Shown: in pieces, positions 13,759 through 25,949 of the stretch
Layout: the number at the start of each line of letters is the position of its first letter
Numbering within the stretch: the stretch's first letter is position 1
NCBI RefSeq assembly: GCF_000189635.1
Contig: NW_002476425.1
Span: 273,614-337,613 of the forward strand
Direction: 5' to 3'
Length of the DNA stretch: 64,000 bases
Source of the DNA: Tetrahymena thermophila SB210
Taxonomy: Eukaryota; Ciliophora; Oligohymenophorea; Hymenostomatida; Tetrahymenidae
Notes under the pieces: model-generated
What the model saw: the letters and a program-made list of their open reading frames with translations, nothing else
What the model was told of the DNA's origin: nothing
Databases searched by the model: none
Program-made: the position numbers and the translations under genes

Positions 13759-14541
13759 ATAAGCAATTTTTTCAACCAAAAATTTGATGTTCTATTGTGT
13801 AAACTAAATAAAATTACAAAAAATTATTTTATTAAAAATTTTTTTAAATAAAATAAATATTTGAATTTATAATTAAATGGATTTAAATTTATTATTAATT
13901 TTTTTAAAAATTTAATTGTAGTAATCACTCGTTAATTCAGTTTTAAAAATAAAAATTATGTATTTTATAAAGTGAATATATCTTATTAATAAAAACTGTC
14001 AATTTTATCTAATCAAATATAAAAAACAATTTATTTAATTTTATTATTGATTTTTTTTTTAAGTTTTGTTTAATTTGTTTATAAAAATATATCACACATT
14101 TAAAATTTTAGCATTTTTAAATAATAAAATAATTAAGATAAATGAAGTGCTTTTTTTTGTTGTTGAAGATTTATGTGATAAAAAAACATATTCTTAAATA
14201 ATTTTACAAAATAAATTTTAATAAATATTTTAATATAAATTAATTTTATCAATAAATAATAATTATGGTTTTTATTATTTTAGAAATTTTATTATTTCTA
14301 TTTAAACATTAAGTATAATTAATTAGAGAGTTAAATATAATGTTATATATTGGTTTGTTATCATAAAAAGCTTATTTATATTATTTTTTTTAAATGAAAA
14401 ATTAATATGAAGTCTTATAAATATCTAAACTTTTAGTTATATCCTTTGTTTAGTTTGCTTGTATGTTTAGTAATATCAGTAAAATTTTAAAGAATATTTA
14501 TTAATAATTTCTATATTTCTATCTATCTAGATTTACTAGAA
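13759..14541. other. AT-rich convergent spacer
   Basis: Over 85 percent A/T by eye, with poly-T and poly-A runs and no coding signal. Lies between the 3' ends of the 8559-13758 and 14542-15213 genes. Confidence 0.6.
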
Positions 14542-15213
14542 TCAAATTTTACCAATGTCTCTAGATCTAAAATGTAATCCATCGTGATCTAAATTAAGAT
14601 CATTTGATCTACTTCTAGTTTGCTCTATTATTAGTTAAGCTTCTGAAACTTAAAATGAAGAAGGGAATTTGATCCTATTGAGAACTTAATCACCGTTTAG
14701 ATATGCATAATCAGAAATATTTATTAATACTTCTTTTTGTTTATTTATATTAAATTTATTTAACTAGCTTTTATAGAAGTCGCATTAATTATATTAGTTA
14801 GTTTCATTTTTGTTTACGCATATTTATAAAACTTTTTTTTATTTTTTGTGATTTTTTGATTAAATATTTTCTAAATAATTAGTTTATAATTCTTAATCTT
14901 AAATCAAATATTCTGCTTGAATGTTTTATTAAGTTTATTTTGAATTTATATTGTAATTTAGGTGGTTTTAGTTAGCAGATATTGAATATTTTTCATAATA
15001 GCTTAAAAAAAAATATAAAATGTAAAATATTAAATTTTAGTTATTATTTTATAATAGCTATGGTTATTATTCCTCATTGTTTAATTAAATTTATAAATTA
15101 TTTTTATAATCAAATTCTTTATTTGAGTATTAATTGAATATCAATTACATTTAGTTTTATGATTAGAATATAATTGAAGAAGGCTCCATTTACTATCGAT
15201 TTTATTCAGTCAT
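14542..15213 (-). CDS. Small paralogue of the 2488-5916 Asn/Gln-rich protein
   Basis: A 223-codon ciliate-code frame starts at ATG 15213 and ends at TGA 14544-14542. The N-terminal two thirds are Asn/Gln-rich. The last 60 or so residues repeat the motif of the gene at 2488-5916: INI-x-DY-x2-LNG-x2-VL-x-RI-x-F at about 14727-14670, and L-x-L-x-H-x-GLHF-x-S just before the stop. In the larger gene the equivalent point is a splice donor. Here the frame runs nine or so codons further to TGA, but a GTAAAA donor lies inside that stretch, so a downstream exon could have been missed. It may be a truncated duplicate or a short family member. Function unknown. Confidence 0.55.
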
Positions 15214-16534
15214 TGTTTTATTGATCTTTTTTAAATTTTGTTTTAATATATTGAATTATAATTTTTTAATTGCTGATTCTTTTTTAAATTTAATGAAAAA
15301 CATAGAATCTTAATTACTATATTTAGATTTTTTATTTATTTAGTCTAATTATAGGTTTTTATTAACTCTCGTGCTTGAATAGTAAAAGAATGCTTTGATA
15401 CGTGAAAGTAAATTTTAACAACTAACTAATTAATTAATATCTTTATTATTTTAATATCACTAAATAACATCAATACTCAATTCTAGTTACTATATTTAGT
15501 TATTATGTATATTATTTAAGAAATCCTCTATCTTACTTAGTTTTTTTCTATTTGATAATTTATTATTATTAAAACTATAAAAAAAATTAATTAATTTTAT
15601 ATTTCCTAAAACAGTTCTAGCACTATTTTTAACTTATTTATTTAATATTGATATAAATAATAATATTATTTATTAAAATTCATTAATTTTATTAATGTTG
15701 ATATAAACAATAATTTAAATTTATTCTATTTAATAAATTTCAAATATTTATCGTTTCGCTTCTTTAATTTCTATTAAATTGTGGCCCATAAATATTAAAT
15801 AAATTTTTTCTTTTGTGCTTACAAAAATCTTAAAATTAAATATGTTTAGAAAATATTTCTAAAATTATTTTAAGTCTCTTTGATGAAAGTAAAAGCTTAT
15901 AAAATTAAACTTGAGCTGAAAATGCTGTTTTATTATAAATTCCAATATAATTTATTTTTCCCTTTTGTATTGAGAATAACCTTTAATTAATCTTAAAGGG
16001 TATTCAGCTTTATTCTACTCTTTAATTAACATTTTTAATTCCTATTCTTTTATAAAAGAAAATTCTATTATTACTCTACCATCTCAAATGCATTCTTTTC
16101 CTATCCTTTTTATTCATTTTATCAAAATACTTCTTTTATTTGATGATTAACATTTTCATTATTCATAAATTATTAGAAACTAATAATTGAATAATTATGA
16201 TGGTTAATATAAGAAAGATATTAAAGGTAATCAATCATCTATTAATTTACTCATTTTTAAATTTTTTATTTTTTTAATGCCTTTTTTAATTATATTAATA
16301 TACTCCAAATATAGTTGTAAATTACTATATCTACTATACTAAATCTATTTTCACAATCCAATATAAAATTAAACTTAGATAGTTTAAAAAGGCTTAAATA
16401 AAAGTTATTTTTTACAAATTTAATAAGATTGTATTAATAAATGAGAAATTAAAATATATTTAAAATACAAAAAACATTTTACAAAATAGATATGAAATTA
16501 TAATTTATTGATTTTATTCATAATATAATTAAAA
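15214..16534. other. AT-rich spacer between two minus-strand genes
   Basis: Mostly A/T with scattered short frames. A few stretches (about 15860-16110) could be decayed repeat exons like those of the neighbouring LRR gene, but I could not align them convincingly. Confidence 0.4.
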
Positions 16535-19493
16535 TCATATTTTTATATTAAATGCTACTATTCTTTTAGTCTTATAAATGTTCTAAATTATTTACTTGAT
16601 GAACTATCTTTTGATGCCATTTAATCTATTTTAAAATTAAATAGTTCTTCATTAATATATTTATTTAGCAAACAAAATATTTACTTAAAGAAAATAGTTG
16701 CAAAATTTAAATTTTAGCACCTGCTAACTCCGTTTACTATATTTTACGCTAGAAGATTTCCAACTCTATTTTATCTTTTATTGAAATATATTTTTTTTAA
16801 AAATTAAAAACTCATACTTGCATATATCATTAAAATATAATAATTTTATTATTTAAATTTAAGTATTTAATTTCTAATATAAATTAAAGTTGATCTTATT
16901 ATTGAACTAATATTTTTCATGATAAATAGATAAGGAATTTTGCTTTTTCTTCACTAGAATATAAAATTGATAGCTAAAAATATGCTTGAATTTTATAAAA
17001 ATATATTTAGCTGCAATTTAAAAAATTATTTATTTAGTTTGTTTGTTTGGTTGTTCTCATAGTGGATTGAAATTAAGCAGCATTAATTGTTTAATATTAA
17101 TATTTACTTTATACTAATTGTCAATTGCTTAAGATTAATACAAGAATTCAAATCAAGCTATAATTAGTTATTATTTTAAGCCCCAATATGGTTATCGCTT
17201 TTTATTAATATTAAAATATCATAAATTACAAATTTATATGTTTGTTTTAAGTGAAAAAAATGTATATTTTATTGTAAGCAATTATTTTCAGATTAATTAA
17301 TTACCCAAGATTTATTTCTAGGTTCTCAATTTTCTAACATTTTCCAATTCCGTTGCAAAGCTCAAAGAAACCCTCTTCTTTTATTTGATTAAATCTTTTA
17401 ATTTAAAAATTTACAAATAAAATGTCTAACTAAAAATTAACTAAAATAACTTAAAATAAGCTAAAAAATTTGATTAAGTAATGAAATATTTAAAATCAAA
17501 ATTACTTCAAGTAAAGAGTTAAGCTAATCAAATTTTAACATTTTCCTACTCCTATACCTAAATTAGATTCATTTTCATTTCTAATTGTGTTTCGACTTTA
17601 TCATATTCAAACAAGAAAATGATATTAAATATATAAATGTGAGTAAAAACATGTAACTTAAAGTTTAATTTTACTTTAAGTCTAAAATTAAATTTTCAAG
17701 TTTTTAGCAGTATCCTATTGATGAAAATAGGCATGAAGCTCCTCTATCAGAAACATCATTTTCACTTAATTATTTTAATAAAGTCTTTAAAATTTTTAGC
17801 AATCAATCAAATGAAATACCTTAAATTGATAATAACAGAATTCAAGCTTAGGCATTAAGCTATTCCTTAACCTAAATCTATTGTACCTTCATCTCCAATT
17901 TTATTTTTGCTAAGTATTAATTTTAAATTTGCTCAGATTTTTATCTCCATATAATAATATTTATTTAATTTTACAATAAGTTCAGTTCTAAATTGTATAA
18001 ATTTTAGCACTAAGCTAATCCTTTTCCTATAAAATAAGCACCTAGCTACTTTATTCTATTGACTCTTTTAATATATACAAGTTTATATGCATAATAATGT
18101 AATAAAATAGCTATTTATAAATTAAAACCTCTTAAAATAATATCAAAAAGATTTTAAGTTTGCTTTAAATTAGAATAACATACCTTAAATCGATGTTAAG
18201 AAAAATTAAGTTTGTTAAATTTTCTAAAGCCAACCCTATACCTGAGGATTCTTCTTCCTCAATTTTATTCTATCTTTTAAGAAATAAATTAAAATTTTAA
18301 TATGATATTTAAATAAAATTGAACTTACTTCAAATCAAGAACTAAATATTAAAGATTTACAAAATCTTTTATATCTAATAATCCACTTCCTTCAATTTTG
18401 TTATTTCTATAATTTTAAAAAATTTTCTTTAAATTATTTTTTTATCAAATTTTTTCAAATTATTTTTGAAAAACTTTTTGATTATATAAAATAAATAAAA
18501 GTTGGTATTAATTTTGGAGAAACTATAAAAATTAAATAGTTTTAATTATTTACGATAAGTACAATGTTAGATTTTTAAGGTTTTTGCAATTATGCAATTC
18601 TGATAGACTAGAAACAAAATCATCATTAATATTACCTTTACTTTAATTATATTAAATTTATTGTTGATTTAGAGTAATTAAAAGTTTTACCTTATTTCTA
18701 ACTTTAAACTGCTTAAATTAATACAGTTTGATAAACCTTTACTAAATTCAGAAACATATTTACCAATTATTTAGTTTTCACTAGAATATATTAAAATGAA
18801 ATAATTTAGATAAAAAATTAATTTATGCTTTATTACTGTAAGAATAAAATTAATTTTTTTAAATTAGTGCATTTGCCTAATTCAGTTCCCAATAAGCACA
18901 AACCATAATGACCGATTTGATTTTATCTTTTAATTTAAAACATATTGTATAAAACTAATATTATCAATGAATATTTTACCTCAAGTCAATCATAAGATCT
19001 TCTAATTATTTGCATTAGCCAATACCAATACCAATCTAATGAATACCATCTTCCCCAATATTATTATTCCTGTTTTTGTTTTATAAAATTAAAAACAAAA
19101 TTACAATCAAATTTAATTATAATAGTGAAAATAAATAATAGAGTAAAGTTTATTTTTTCAAAGATAAGCAGCAGGATATAAATAAAATAAAAATCTGTTG
19201 AAATGATTCTACTTTAAATTAAGTTTTAAAGATTTTATGTTTGAACACTTTTAGAGAGCTTCTGAGAGTTCATATGTTGCTTTATCCCCAATTTTGTTAA
19301 AACTTTTTTAATAATAGAAAATAAATAGATAAAATTTACTTATGAAAGAATAAATAAATTACTTTAAGTTTAACTATAGGTTTTAGTGATCCGATAATTC
19401 AGAAGAAATAAACTTTTTAGTATTAAATTTGTAAAATGATTTGGATAAACAATTTTAAATAAATATTACCTTATTTAAACTTGTAATTATCAT
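16535..19493 (-). CDS. Leucine-rich-repeat protein, about one repeat per exon (17 exons)
   Basis: Exons on the minus strand: 19493-19470, 19412-19363, 19302-19213, 19069-18980, 18926-18837, 18780-18691, 18640-18554, 18406-18329, 18273-18184, 18064-17975, 17909-17820, 17764-17675, 17580-17506, 17394-17305, 17197-17108, 16774-16685, 16625-16535. They sum to 1395 nt, 464 aa plus stop. Internal exons are mostly exactly 90 nt, have GT-AG borders, and begin after one base and end with two bases of a codon (phase 2). Each encodes one repeat of the type N-x-I-G-x-x-G-x-x-x-L-G-x-G-[IL]-x-x-C-x-x-L-x-x-L-x-L-x-L, clearest at 19069-18980 and 17909-17820. These are ribonuclease-inhibitor-like LRRs, a protein-interaction fold expanded in ciliates. 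No other domain is seen. Several repeats (17580-17506, 17197-17108) have lost consensus residues, so slow decay is possible, but no exon carries a TGA. The terminal exon assignment is the weakest. Confidence 0.75.
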
Positions 19494-20212
19494 TTTATGT
19501 TATAAAACTTTTTGCTTTTCTAATCTTGGAAATGGAAATGTACTTTTTCTAATTAATTAATATAAAAAATTCAAAATTTTGTTTATTTAAAAAGCAGATT
19601 TTTATTAATAAATATTCAAGAGTAAACTTAAAATAATATTGATTTATATTCAATCACTTTATAGAAATTAAATAACTCTTCATTGACAAATAAAATTAAA
19701 AAAATTAATTTTTAGAGTTTCACAATTATTTATCTCTATAATTACCCTAATTTTAAATATTGAACTTTTAAATTTTTGAGGAAAGTTTTTTTGTTTTGAT
19801 TGCTTAATTTGTTGATAGATTAATTCAGTTTATGTTATTATTTTTAATTTATAAAATATATTCAAAGTGAAACTACATTTTTAAATGAATATTTTTGTAA
19901 AATTAAGTAAGAATAAGAACATTTACTAAAAACAATTAAAATGCCATTTGTAAGAATAAATAATGAAAATATAAATGAAAAGTAAAATAAAATTTAATTA
20001 AGGTTTTGAATGAGCAAATAAGATAATTAATTAATGAATGAGCAGTGGATGTGTCAATTTATTTTATGTTGTGTTAATTTTGATGACAATTATTGTTAGA
20101 TTTACTGATATAAAAAATAAATTACTGTTGATTGTTGAATTTAATTGAAGATAATAGTATTTTAATATAAAAATTAATAAAATATTAAGATTATAGTTGT
20201 TATTAATTCTAA
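19494..20212. other. AT-rich spacer, presumed promoter of the LRR gene
   Basis: Lies between the proposed ATG of the LRR gene and the 3' end of the next minus-strand gene. No coding signal recognised. Confidence 0.4.
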
Positions 20213-20850
20213 TCAATTTAGTATATATTAGATATAGTATTTATTTATTTATTAGCTTGTTCTTCGATAATCGGAATCTCTTAAAGCAGGTTACTTGGAT
20301 GTGCTTTTTTCTGTATTTGATACATCAATAACCTTTATTATGAGAGGTTTAAATTAACTTTTAGGAATCTAAAGAGAATTTCTATTTATATATTTTTTTG
20401 TTTATTATTTTAATTAAAATTGTAAAAGTCTGTTGCATTTGTTATGCTGAGTGACAAGAGAAACATAATCTATGCATTTGTTGGACTTTTTTAGGCTTTG
20501 ATTTATATAATTAATTTAGTTACTAAGATAAATGATTATCGGTAGAGTTTAATTGATGATTCGTTTTTTGTTATTAAGTTGATGCATTTTTGAGATTTAA
20601 TAAACCTACAGCAAGATTATCTTGTTTCTTGACTACTTGAAGTGGGTTTAATCAATCTAATTATTGATTGTAATTTGGTAAATATTTCATATTGCTCATC
20701 ATTTACGGATGCTTTGCTTTGATGGTATATTTGTTTCTTTTTAAAACTAACTAAAATTTGATTGATTGATTGATTGAAGTCTTCTTTATATTTTAATTTA
20801 ATATATTATTTATTAAATTATTAAAATAGATTATTTATTTATTTATTTAC
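20213..20850 (-). CDS. Probable multi-exon gene of unknown function, structure unresolved
   Basis: Several minus-strand stretches have strongly protein-like, hydrophilic translations in ciliate code. One at about 20850-20600 contains Y-K-E-D-F-N-Q and V-N-D-E-Q-Y-E-I-F-T-K-L-Q. A second is at about 20590-20400. A third, ending at TGA 20215-20213, contains V-I-D-V-S-N-T-E-K-S-T-S. They lie in different frames, so at least two introns are needed and I could not fix them. No ATG is assigned. The plus strand of 20444-20765 can also be spliced into a 91-aa hydrophobic frame; I prefer the minus strand because its composition is that of soluble protein. Function unknown. Confidence 0.4.
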
Positions 20851-20962
20851 TTGTTTATTATTTATTTTATTTTTGAAATTATAAGTTAAATTAATTTAAT
20901 TAGTTACACCCATTTATTTTTAAGGGTTTAAGATATTATTTTTCTCATAGTCTTTAGCTGAA

Positions 20963-21822
20963 TCAGTCGTCGTTTTATTCTTCTTTTGGGTTGTTTTCAG
21001 AGTTGATGTAATCTGTGAAGTTATCATCATCTTCTTGCTCCATAGGTTCTTCGTTGTTACACATATTGTTGTTATTATCAACTTCTTCTAAATTCATGCA
21101 ATGTTCAGTGGCTTTTTCTTCGTAGTTAGAGTTTTCAATTTTGAATTGTTGGCTTTGGCTATAGTTTTAAATGGTAAATTAATTTGATTTGATGACATCT
21201 TTTTGCTATTGCAAAGTTTAAGGGATGCTAATAATATTCTATGAGTAGCTAGTTGGTTCAATTTTCACTTAGTTGAAGAGTGATTGAGGTTGTTGTTATT
21301 GAGGAGTCGAAATTGCATGCTTTAAGGGGATTGAAGTCTAGCGAGACAAGTCTAAGTTGTTTTCAGAGTATTTGCGAGCGTTGGAAGGATGTCCGACAGA
21401 CATTGATAACTCTTGCTTGATTATATCTGAGGGGATAGAGGGCTTAAGTTGAGGAGTATTGAAATTGCTCTTAGAGCTGGTATTATTATCAGTGTCTAGG
21501 GATTCATCATCTCCTGCGTTGACGTCTTTTTCTGACATCTTTTTGACGTACTTTCTAAGTGTACCCATCTTCTCAGAAGAATTTGTGTCAAAATCAAAAC
21601 CATATTTTTGAGCCTTACGCAATTAGGCATAATAATCATCTAAAGTTTTTCTTGAGAGACCAACAATTTAAGCTGCTACGTCTAAATTCACTTTTTCATT
21701 TTCCCCACGAGGATTAATGAAGCCATGTTCATAGAGATTACGCCACTCATCAACTTTTCCTTTGACATAGCTGATTTATCTCTCTTTAACTCTCTTCTCG
21801 CGTGGAATGTGTTTGTGATTTT
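20963..21822 (-). CDS. Ciliate protein with probable HTH-like domain, 5' exon(s) missing
   Basis: A continuous ciliate-code frame runs from an acceptor-like CTAG at about 21823 to TGA 20965-20963 (about 286 codons). The N-terminal 90 residues form a compact domain: a basic stretch, V-D-E-W-R-N-L-Y, V-N-L-D-V-A-A-Q-I-V-G-L-S-R-K-T-L-D-D-Y and R-K-A-Q-K-Y-G-F-D-F. The A-A-x-x-V-G-[IL]-S-[RK]-K-[ST]-L-D-D-Y segment has the spacing of a helix-turn-helix. The remainder is Ser/Asn/Gln-rich and then acidic (E-x-D-D-D-N-F) to the end. I recall this domain as a ciliate-specific expansion without a settled name, so DNA binding is inference. The start codon was not found; upstream sequence to 22 kb is AT-rich. 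Confidence 0.65.
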
Positions 21823-23300
21823 CTAGAAGATTATTAAAAAAAATTTAAAATCTGCTGAATGATAAAAGAATTAATTTTTTGAAAAAGACTGATGATTATT
21901 GATTGTAGATGAAAAAAATCAAAAAATTTTAACAAAGTCTATCAGTTTTTATTTATTTATTTTTTTTTTAGAAAATAATTGCTTCAAATAAGAATTTTCA
22001 TTAAAAGAAACTAAGTGGAAAAAAGCATTAACTCCTTGTAAATTATTGATCTAAAAGTCGATCAAAAATTAACTTTATAAAATTTTTTTCTTCTTTTTGC
22101 AAATTTTTGGTAAATAAATAATTAGTTTGAGAAATCTTTCCCTCTAATAAATGTGAATGTTTAACAATAATAGTTATAGCAAATAAATTTATATCTATTT
22201 GAATTAAAAGTATTCAAAAATCTATTTAGACTTTCAAGTAAACAATTAAAGCTAATTTAACTGCGGTAAAACTTAAAATGTTAATATTTGATCTGAATTG
22301 CTGGCTTTTGTAAACAAAAAAGGTCAATAAAAGCCAGAATATTGTATAAAATTCTCAAAAAAAAGTGAATTTTTTAATTAATATTATAAAGAGGATATAT
22401 GATCAATTCTGAAAAATACAGCAAATTCTTTTCAAATTCATTAAAATCGATCAAAAATTTTTCTATTATTTCAGCTAATGTTTTTATTAGAATATTGATC
22501 AATTTGCTGTTTTACGCATTAACAAATAATTATAAGTTAAGCTTTTGATCAAACATCTTAAGGCAGTTAGCTAAATATGCTTAAATAAGGCTCACCTTTT
22601 AACCTATTTTTTTATTGCTGGTTTAAAAACTAATATTTCATGTATTTAATCTTTAAATTGAATTTGTACATTTCATTATATCAAGCTTTTACTTTATATT
22701 ATGTTATTATCAATTTAAACCTTTGTTTAATCTCAATATTATTGTATTTTTAAGTAGATGTCATTAAAATAAATGTAAAAGCTATAGAATTTGTTTAAGT
22801 TAAGTAAGATATGTAAAGATAAATATTAAAAAAATTTTATGTTTTTTTTAACTCTTTTAAGCAAAATTCTACCAAAAATAACTTCTCTCATTTAATGTCT
22901 ATCTTTTATTGCTTGATTAAAAAGGATTATTCATTGCTTTACATTATTTCGCCAATATAAATAAATTATCCTTGCTTTAGATTTATTTTAGATGTAAAAT
23001 GAAGATATATTTAGCAATTAAAATAGAAAAATATTTGTATTTTCTCAAAAATAATATGAAATCTCAATTATAATGTGTAAAAATTATGCAATAACCTATA
23101 TTATTTATAAATATATACAATATTTGCATTATCTTTATTGTGTCTATTACTATTTAATATTGGATTACAGTCTCTATTTATTGCTATAAATGGGATTTAA
23201 TTATTTATATCTCTGAAAAGTATATAGCTTCTTTACACTTTATTTTTAAATAAATCTAAAGTTGTATAAAATGATATTAGTAAAATTATGCTTAGATTTA
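21823..23300. other. AT-rich upstream region of the HTH-like gene
   Basis: Should contain the missing first exon and promoter of the 20963-21822 gene, but no exon stands out. The rest is A/T-rich with no feature. Confidence 0.4.
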
Positions 23301-23309
23301 TAATTTGCA

Positions 23310-24000
23310 GCAAGAAAATGAATAAAGTTACAAGTGAGTGAGTGTGTGAGTGGATTTTAAATAATAGTTGAGAAAAATAATTAATTTGCAACTATTGAAG
23401 AGTAAAGTAAAATTTTCTTGGTTTGTGGTTTTTAACTAATAGAAAAGCTGATCGATCTATAAAGATAAATTGAAGTTGCGTTTGTTCAACTTTTAAAAAT
23501 TTTTCTTATTTACCTTTTTATGCCTAAAATTAGTTATTTATTTGTATTGAAATGTTAAGCGAGTCTTAAATATTTTATTCTTTGCAGGCAGAAATTGATA
23601 GAAAAATAAGGGATGGTGGTTTATAGTACATAAATAATTTTTATATTAAAAATGAACTGCTTTTGTTGTATTTTCTGCTTTGTTTGCTACTTGCTACTTT
23701 TCTTCTAAATCCCATTCAATTTTGAGTTTTATTTTTAATCTATTTATTTTCTTTTCCCACCCTTAAAATTTTGGTGAAAAACAGAACTCGCATTAATAAT
23801 AGGCTTTTGAGTTTGTTTTGACGTAATATGCGAATTTAAGAATATTTCAATATAATCCAATTTTGTTCATCCAAAGCCTATATATTATTTTAAATTTATT
23901 GAAAGAAAAAGAGTTTTTTATTGATGAAATATCTCACTAAATTTTTTAAATTTGCTATAATAGTCTATTTTTGACTTAAATCTTTCATTTTCCAATTGTC
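23310..24000 (-). other. Possible coding region, frame not settled
   Basis: Base composition is less AT-rich than the surroundings. Two overlapping minus-strand frames both give protein-like translations; one includes C-E-F-C-F-S-P-K-F and a long charged helix at about 23810-23640. Neither has an ATG or clear borders. It could be one spliced gene with exons in both frames, or a decayed one. Confidence 0.25.
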
Positions 24001-24536
24001 TGTCGCAAGTAGCAAACAATTTTTTTTAGTAATTTGTTTAAATATTATAATTTTTGTAAGCTTATTCTAATTTTGCTTCAAATTTAGCAGTATTTAGGTA
24101 TTGCCAATAGGCTTAATAGCATGTACGCAGAAGATTTGAGTGATATTTTTAGATTTATTATTGCTTTATTCGTAAATATTGGCTACATTCTAAAATTGTG
24201 AATGCCATATGATTGGAATAGAGATTTGCAAAACGGATTAAAGAAAAATCGATCATTTAAAATTATAAAATTTAGATGGGATTCAAGAGTATTTATTTAT
24301 TTATTTTTAGGATATTGCTGCGAACAGAAAGCAAGGAATTAAGCTTAAAAAGATAGATAGATAAATAGAAATAAAGAAAGAAAGAAGCAGAGAGGAAATA
24401 AGATTTGAAGAAAATATCAAATAAAAATTTAGAATTTGTATTTAGATTTTTGAAGGTGAGTTAATATTTATTATAAAAGTTAGATATCAATTTTACTTGA
24501 TTTGTTAATTTATTTGCTAATTTATCATTCATTCAT
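24001..24536. other. AT-rich spacer with short simple repeats
   Basis: Contains GATAGATAGATAAATA and GAAAGAAAGAA tracts at about 24351-24385 and an ATTC/GATT tetranucleotide tract at 24515-24560. No gene seen. Confidence 0.5.
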
Positions 24537-25949
24537 TCATTAATTGATTAATTGATTGCATTTATTTTTTGTTTGTTTGTTTATAAAAAGAGAGTTAGTT
24601 AATTTGCAAACAATAAGGCAGAGAAATTAAAAAAATGCCCTTAAAATTAATATTTGCAACTTTATGTATGTGGAAGTAAGTATGACTAAACTTGATAGAT
24701 TTTATATGTAATTCTTAAAAATAATATGAAAATTACTTGTTTATTATTCATTTTACTGAGGAGTGGAGCACATATCTTTTTATGACAATTAATCAGAATC
24801 TTTATGTTTTGTCTTACCATTCGATTATTTATTTGAACAAGTAGAGTTATTGACAACATTATTCTAAATTCCATTCAATTCCCCGCTAGCTTGCATATTG
24901 TCAGAAGATTCATGAATATATTCTTTCTTTAAGTTCAGCTGGATAGATTTACTAGTGTACCCATTACCTGTACCTATATTTATAGTAGAAGCAAAGGAAC
25001 TTCCTTAATCTTCCATTTTTAAATTTTTCATCACATTTTCATCATGATCTATTATTGGTGATGAGGAATTAGCTTCTTACTTTAATTAATCGATAAGTCT
25101 TCTTGGATTGTGTAAATTTTCAGAATTAACCATCTTCTCATTTTTAGCTACTGTATTATGGACGCTGCTATTTGTAAAAGCATTATTTGTTAGGCTGCTT
25201 TTGCTATTGCTAGACTCAGATACCATTGATTATCTTTTAGGTCTAATACTAGAGTTACTTGTTGATGCTGTAGAATTGTTTGAACCTGCATCTGAGTTTG
25301 TACGCTGGTAGCTTTAGTTACTTAGAGTTTTGCTACTTGATTTGGCATTGTTGAAGGTACCATGAAAGTTATTTACTTAGAATGAAGAAGAAGTACTTTG
25401 CTATTATATGTTGTACCAGTTATTTGTATTCTATATAGAAGATGATTATTACAAGGAGTTATTAAATAAGTTGTTTTATTGACTATTTTAATACAAAGGA
25501 TTTTCAATATGATAATTGCAAGACATATTTTCGTCAATCATCGATTAGTAGTTAGCATGGGGAGGCACAGCATGCTCCTAGTTAGGAAGATACCTCAAAT
25601 AAATTGGCTAGGCTTGCTTGAAATTGTAGCAAGGAATGGAGCGAATGCGAGTTATGTCAATGTAGTGATTTTCTACTGGATCCCAAATGTTGATATATTA
25701 AGCCTGCTTGAGAGGAATACCATATTCCAAGTAAATATTGTCAAGCCAATCAAGGATTTGAATGCAATCATCGTTGATAGGAATCTTCATCTGTTCAAGC
25801 ATTTAAGATTGATTGCTGCTATCATGGTAGACTTAAACGTCCTTACTCAGAAATCCCTAGTAAACGCTCTATCTGCTGCGAAAATTGATGTTGATATCAG
25901 ACTAGTGAGACTGCAAATGGTTGTTGTATTGATTATGACTGTCTAACAT
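24537..25949 (-). CDS. Asn/Ser-rich protein with a conserved-looking N-terminal domain
   Basis: ATG at 25949 follows an in-frame TGA. The ciliate-code frame runs about 430 codons with convincing composition to about 24690, then continues into AT-rich sequence with TGA only at 24539-24537. The true end is probably a short spliced exon (possible donor GTAATTTT near 24730), so the last 50 codons are doubtful. Residues 45-135 look folded: L-D-W-L-D-N-I-Y-L-E-Y-G-I-P, I-N-I-W-D-P-V, I-D-I-T-R-I-R-S-I-P-C-Y. The rest is rich in Asn, Ser and Gln. The plus-strand frames at 25108-25311 and 25479-25946 are antisense to it. Family not recognised; no function proposed. Confidence 0.65.

Noticed and set aside
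25108-25311. 67-aa standard-code frame on the plus strand
   Set aside because: Antisense to the Ser/Asn-rich part of the same minus-strand gene; its Leu-rich sequence is the complement of Asn/Ser codons.
25479-25946. 155-aa standard-code frame on the plus strand
   Set aside because: Exactly antisense to a minus-strand ciliate-code gene (24537-25949) whose translation has better composition, an ATG after a stop and continuous coding over 430 codons.
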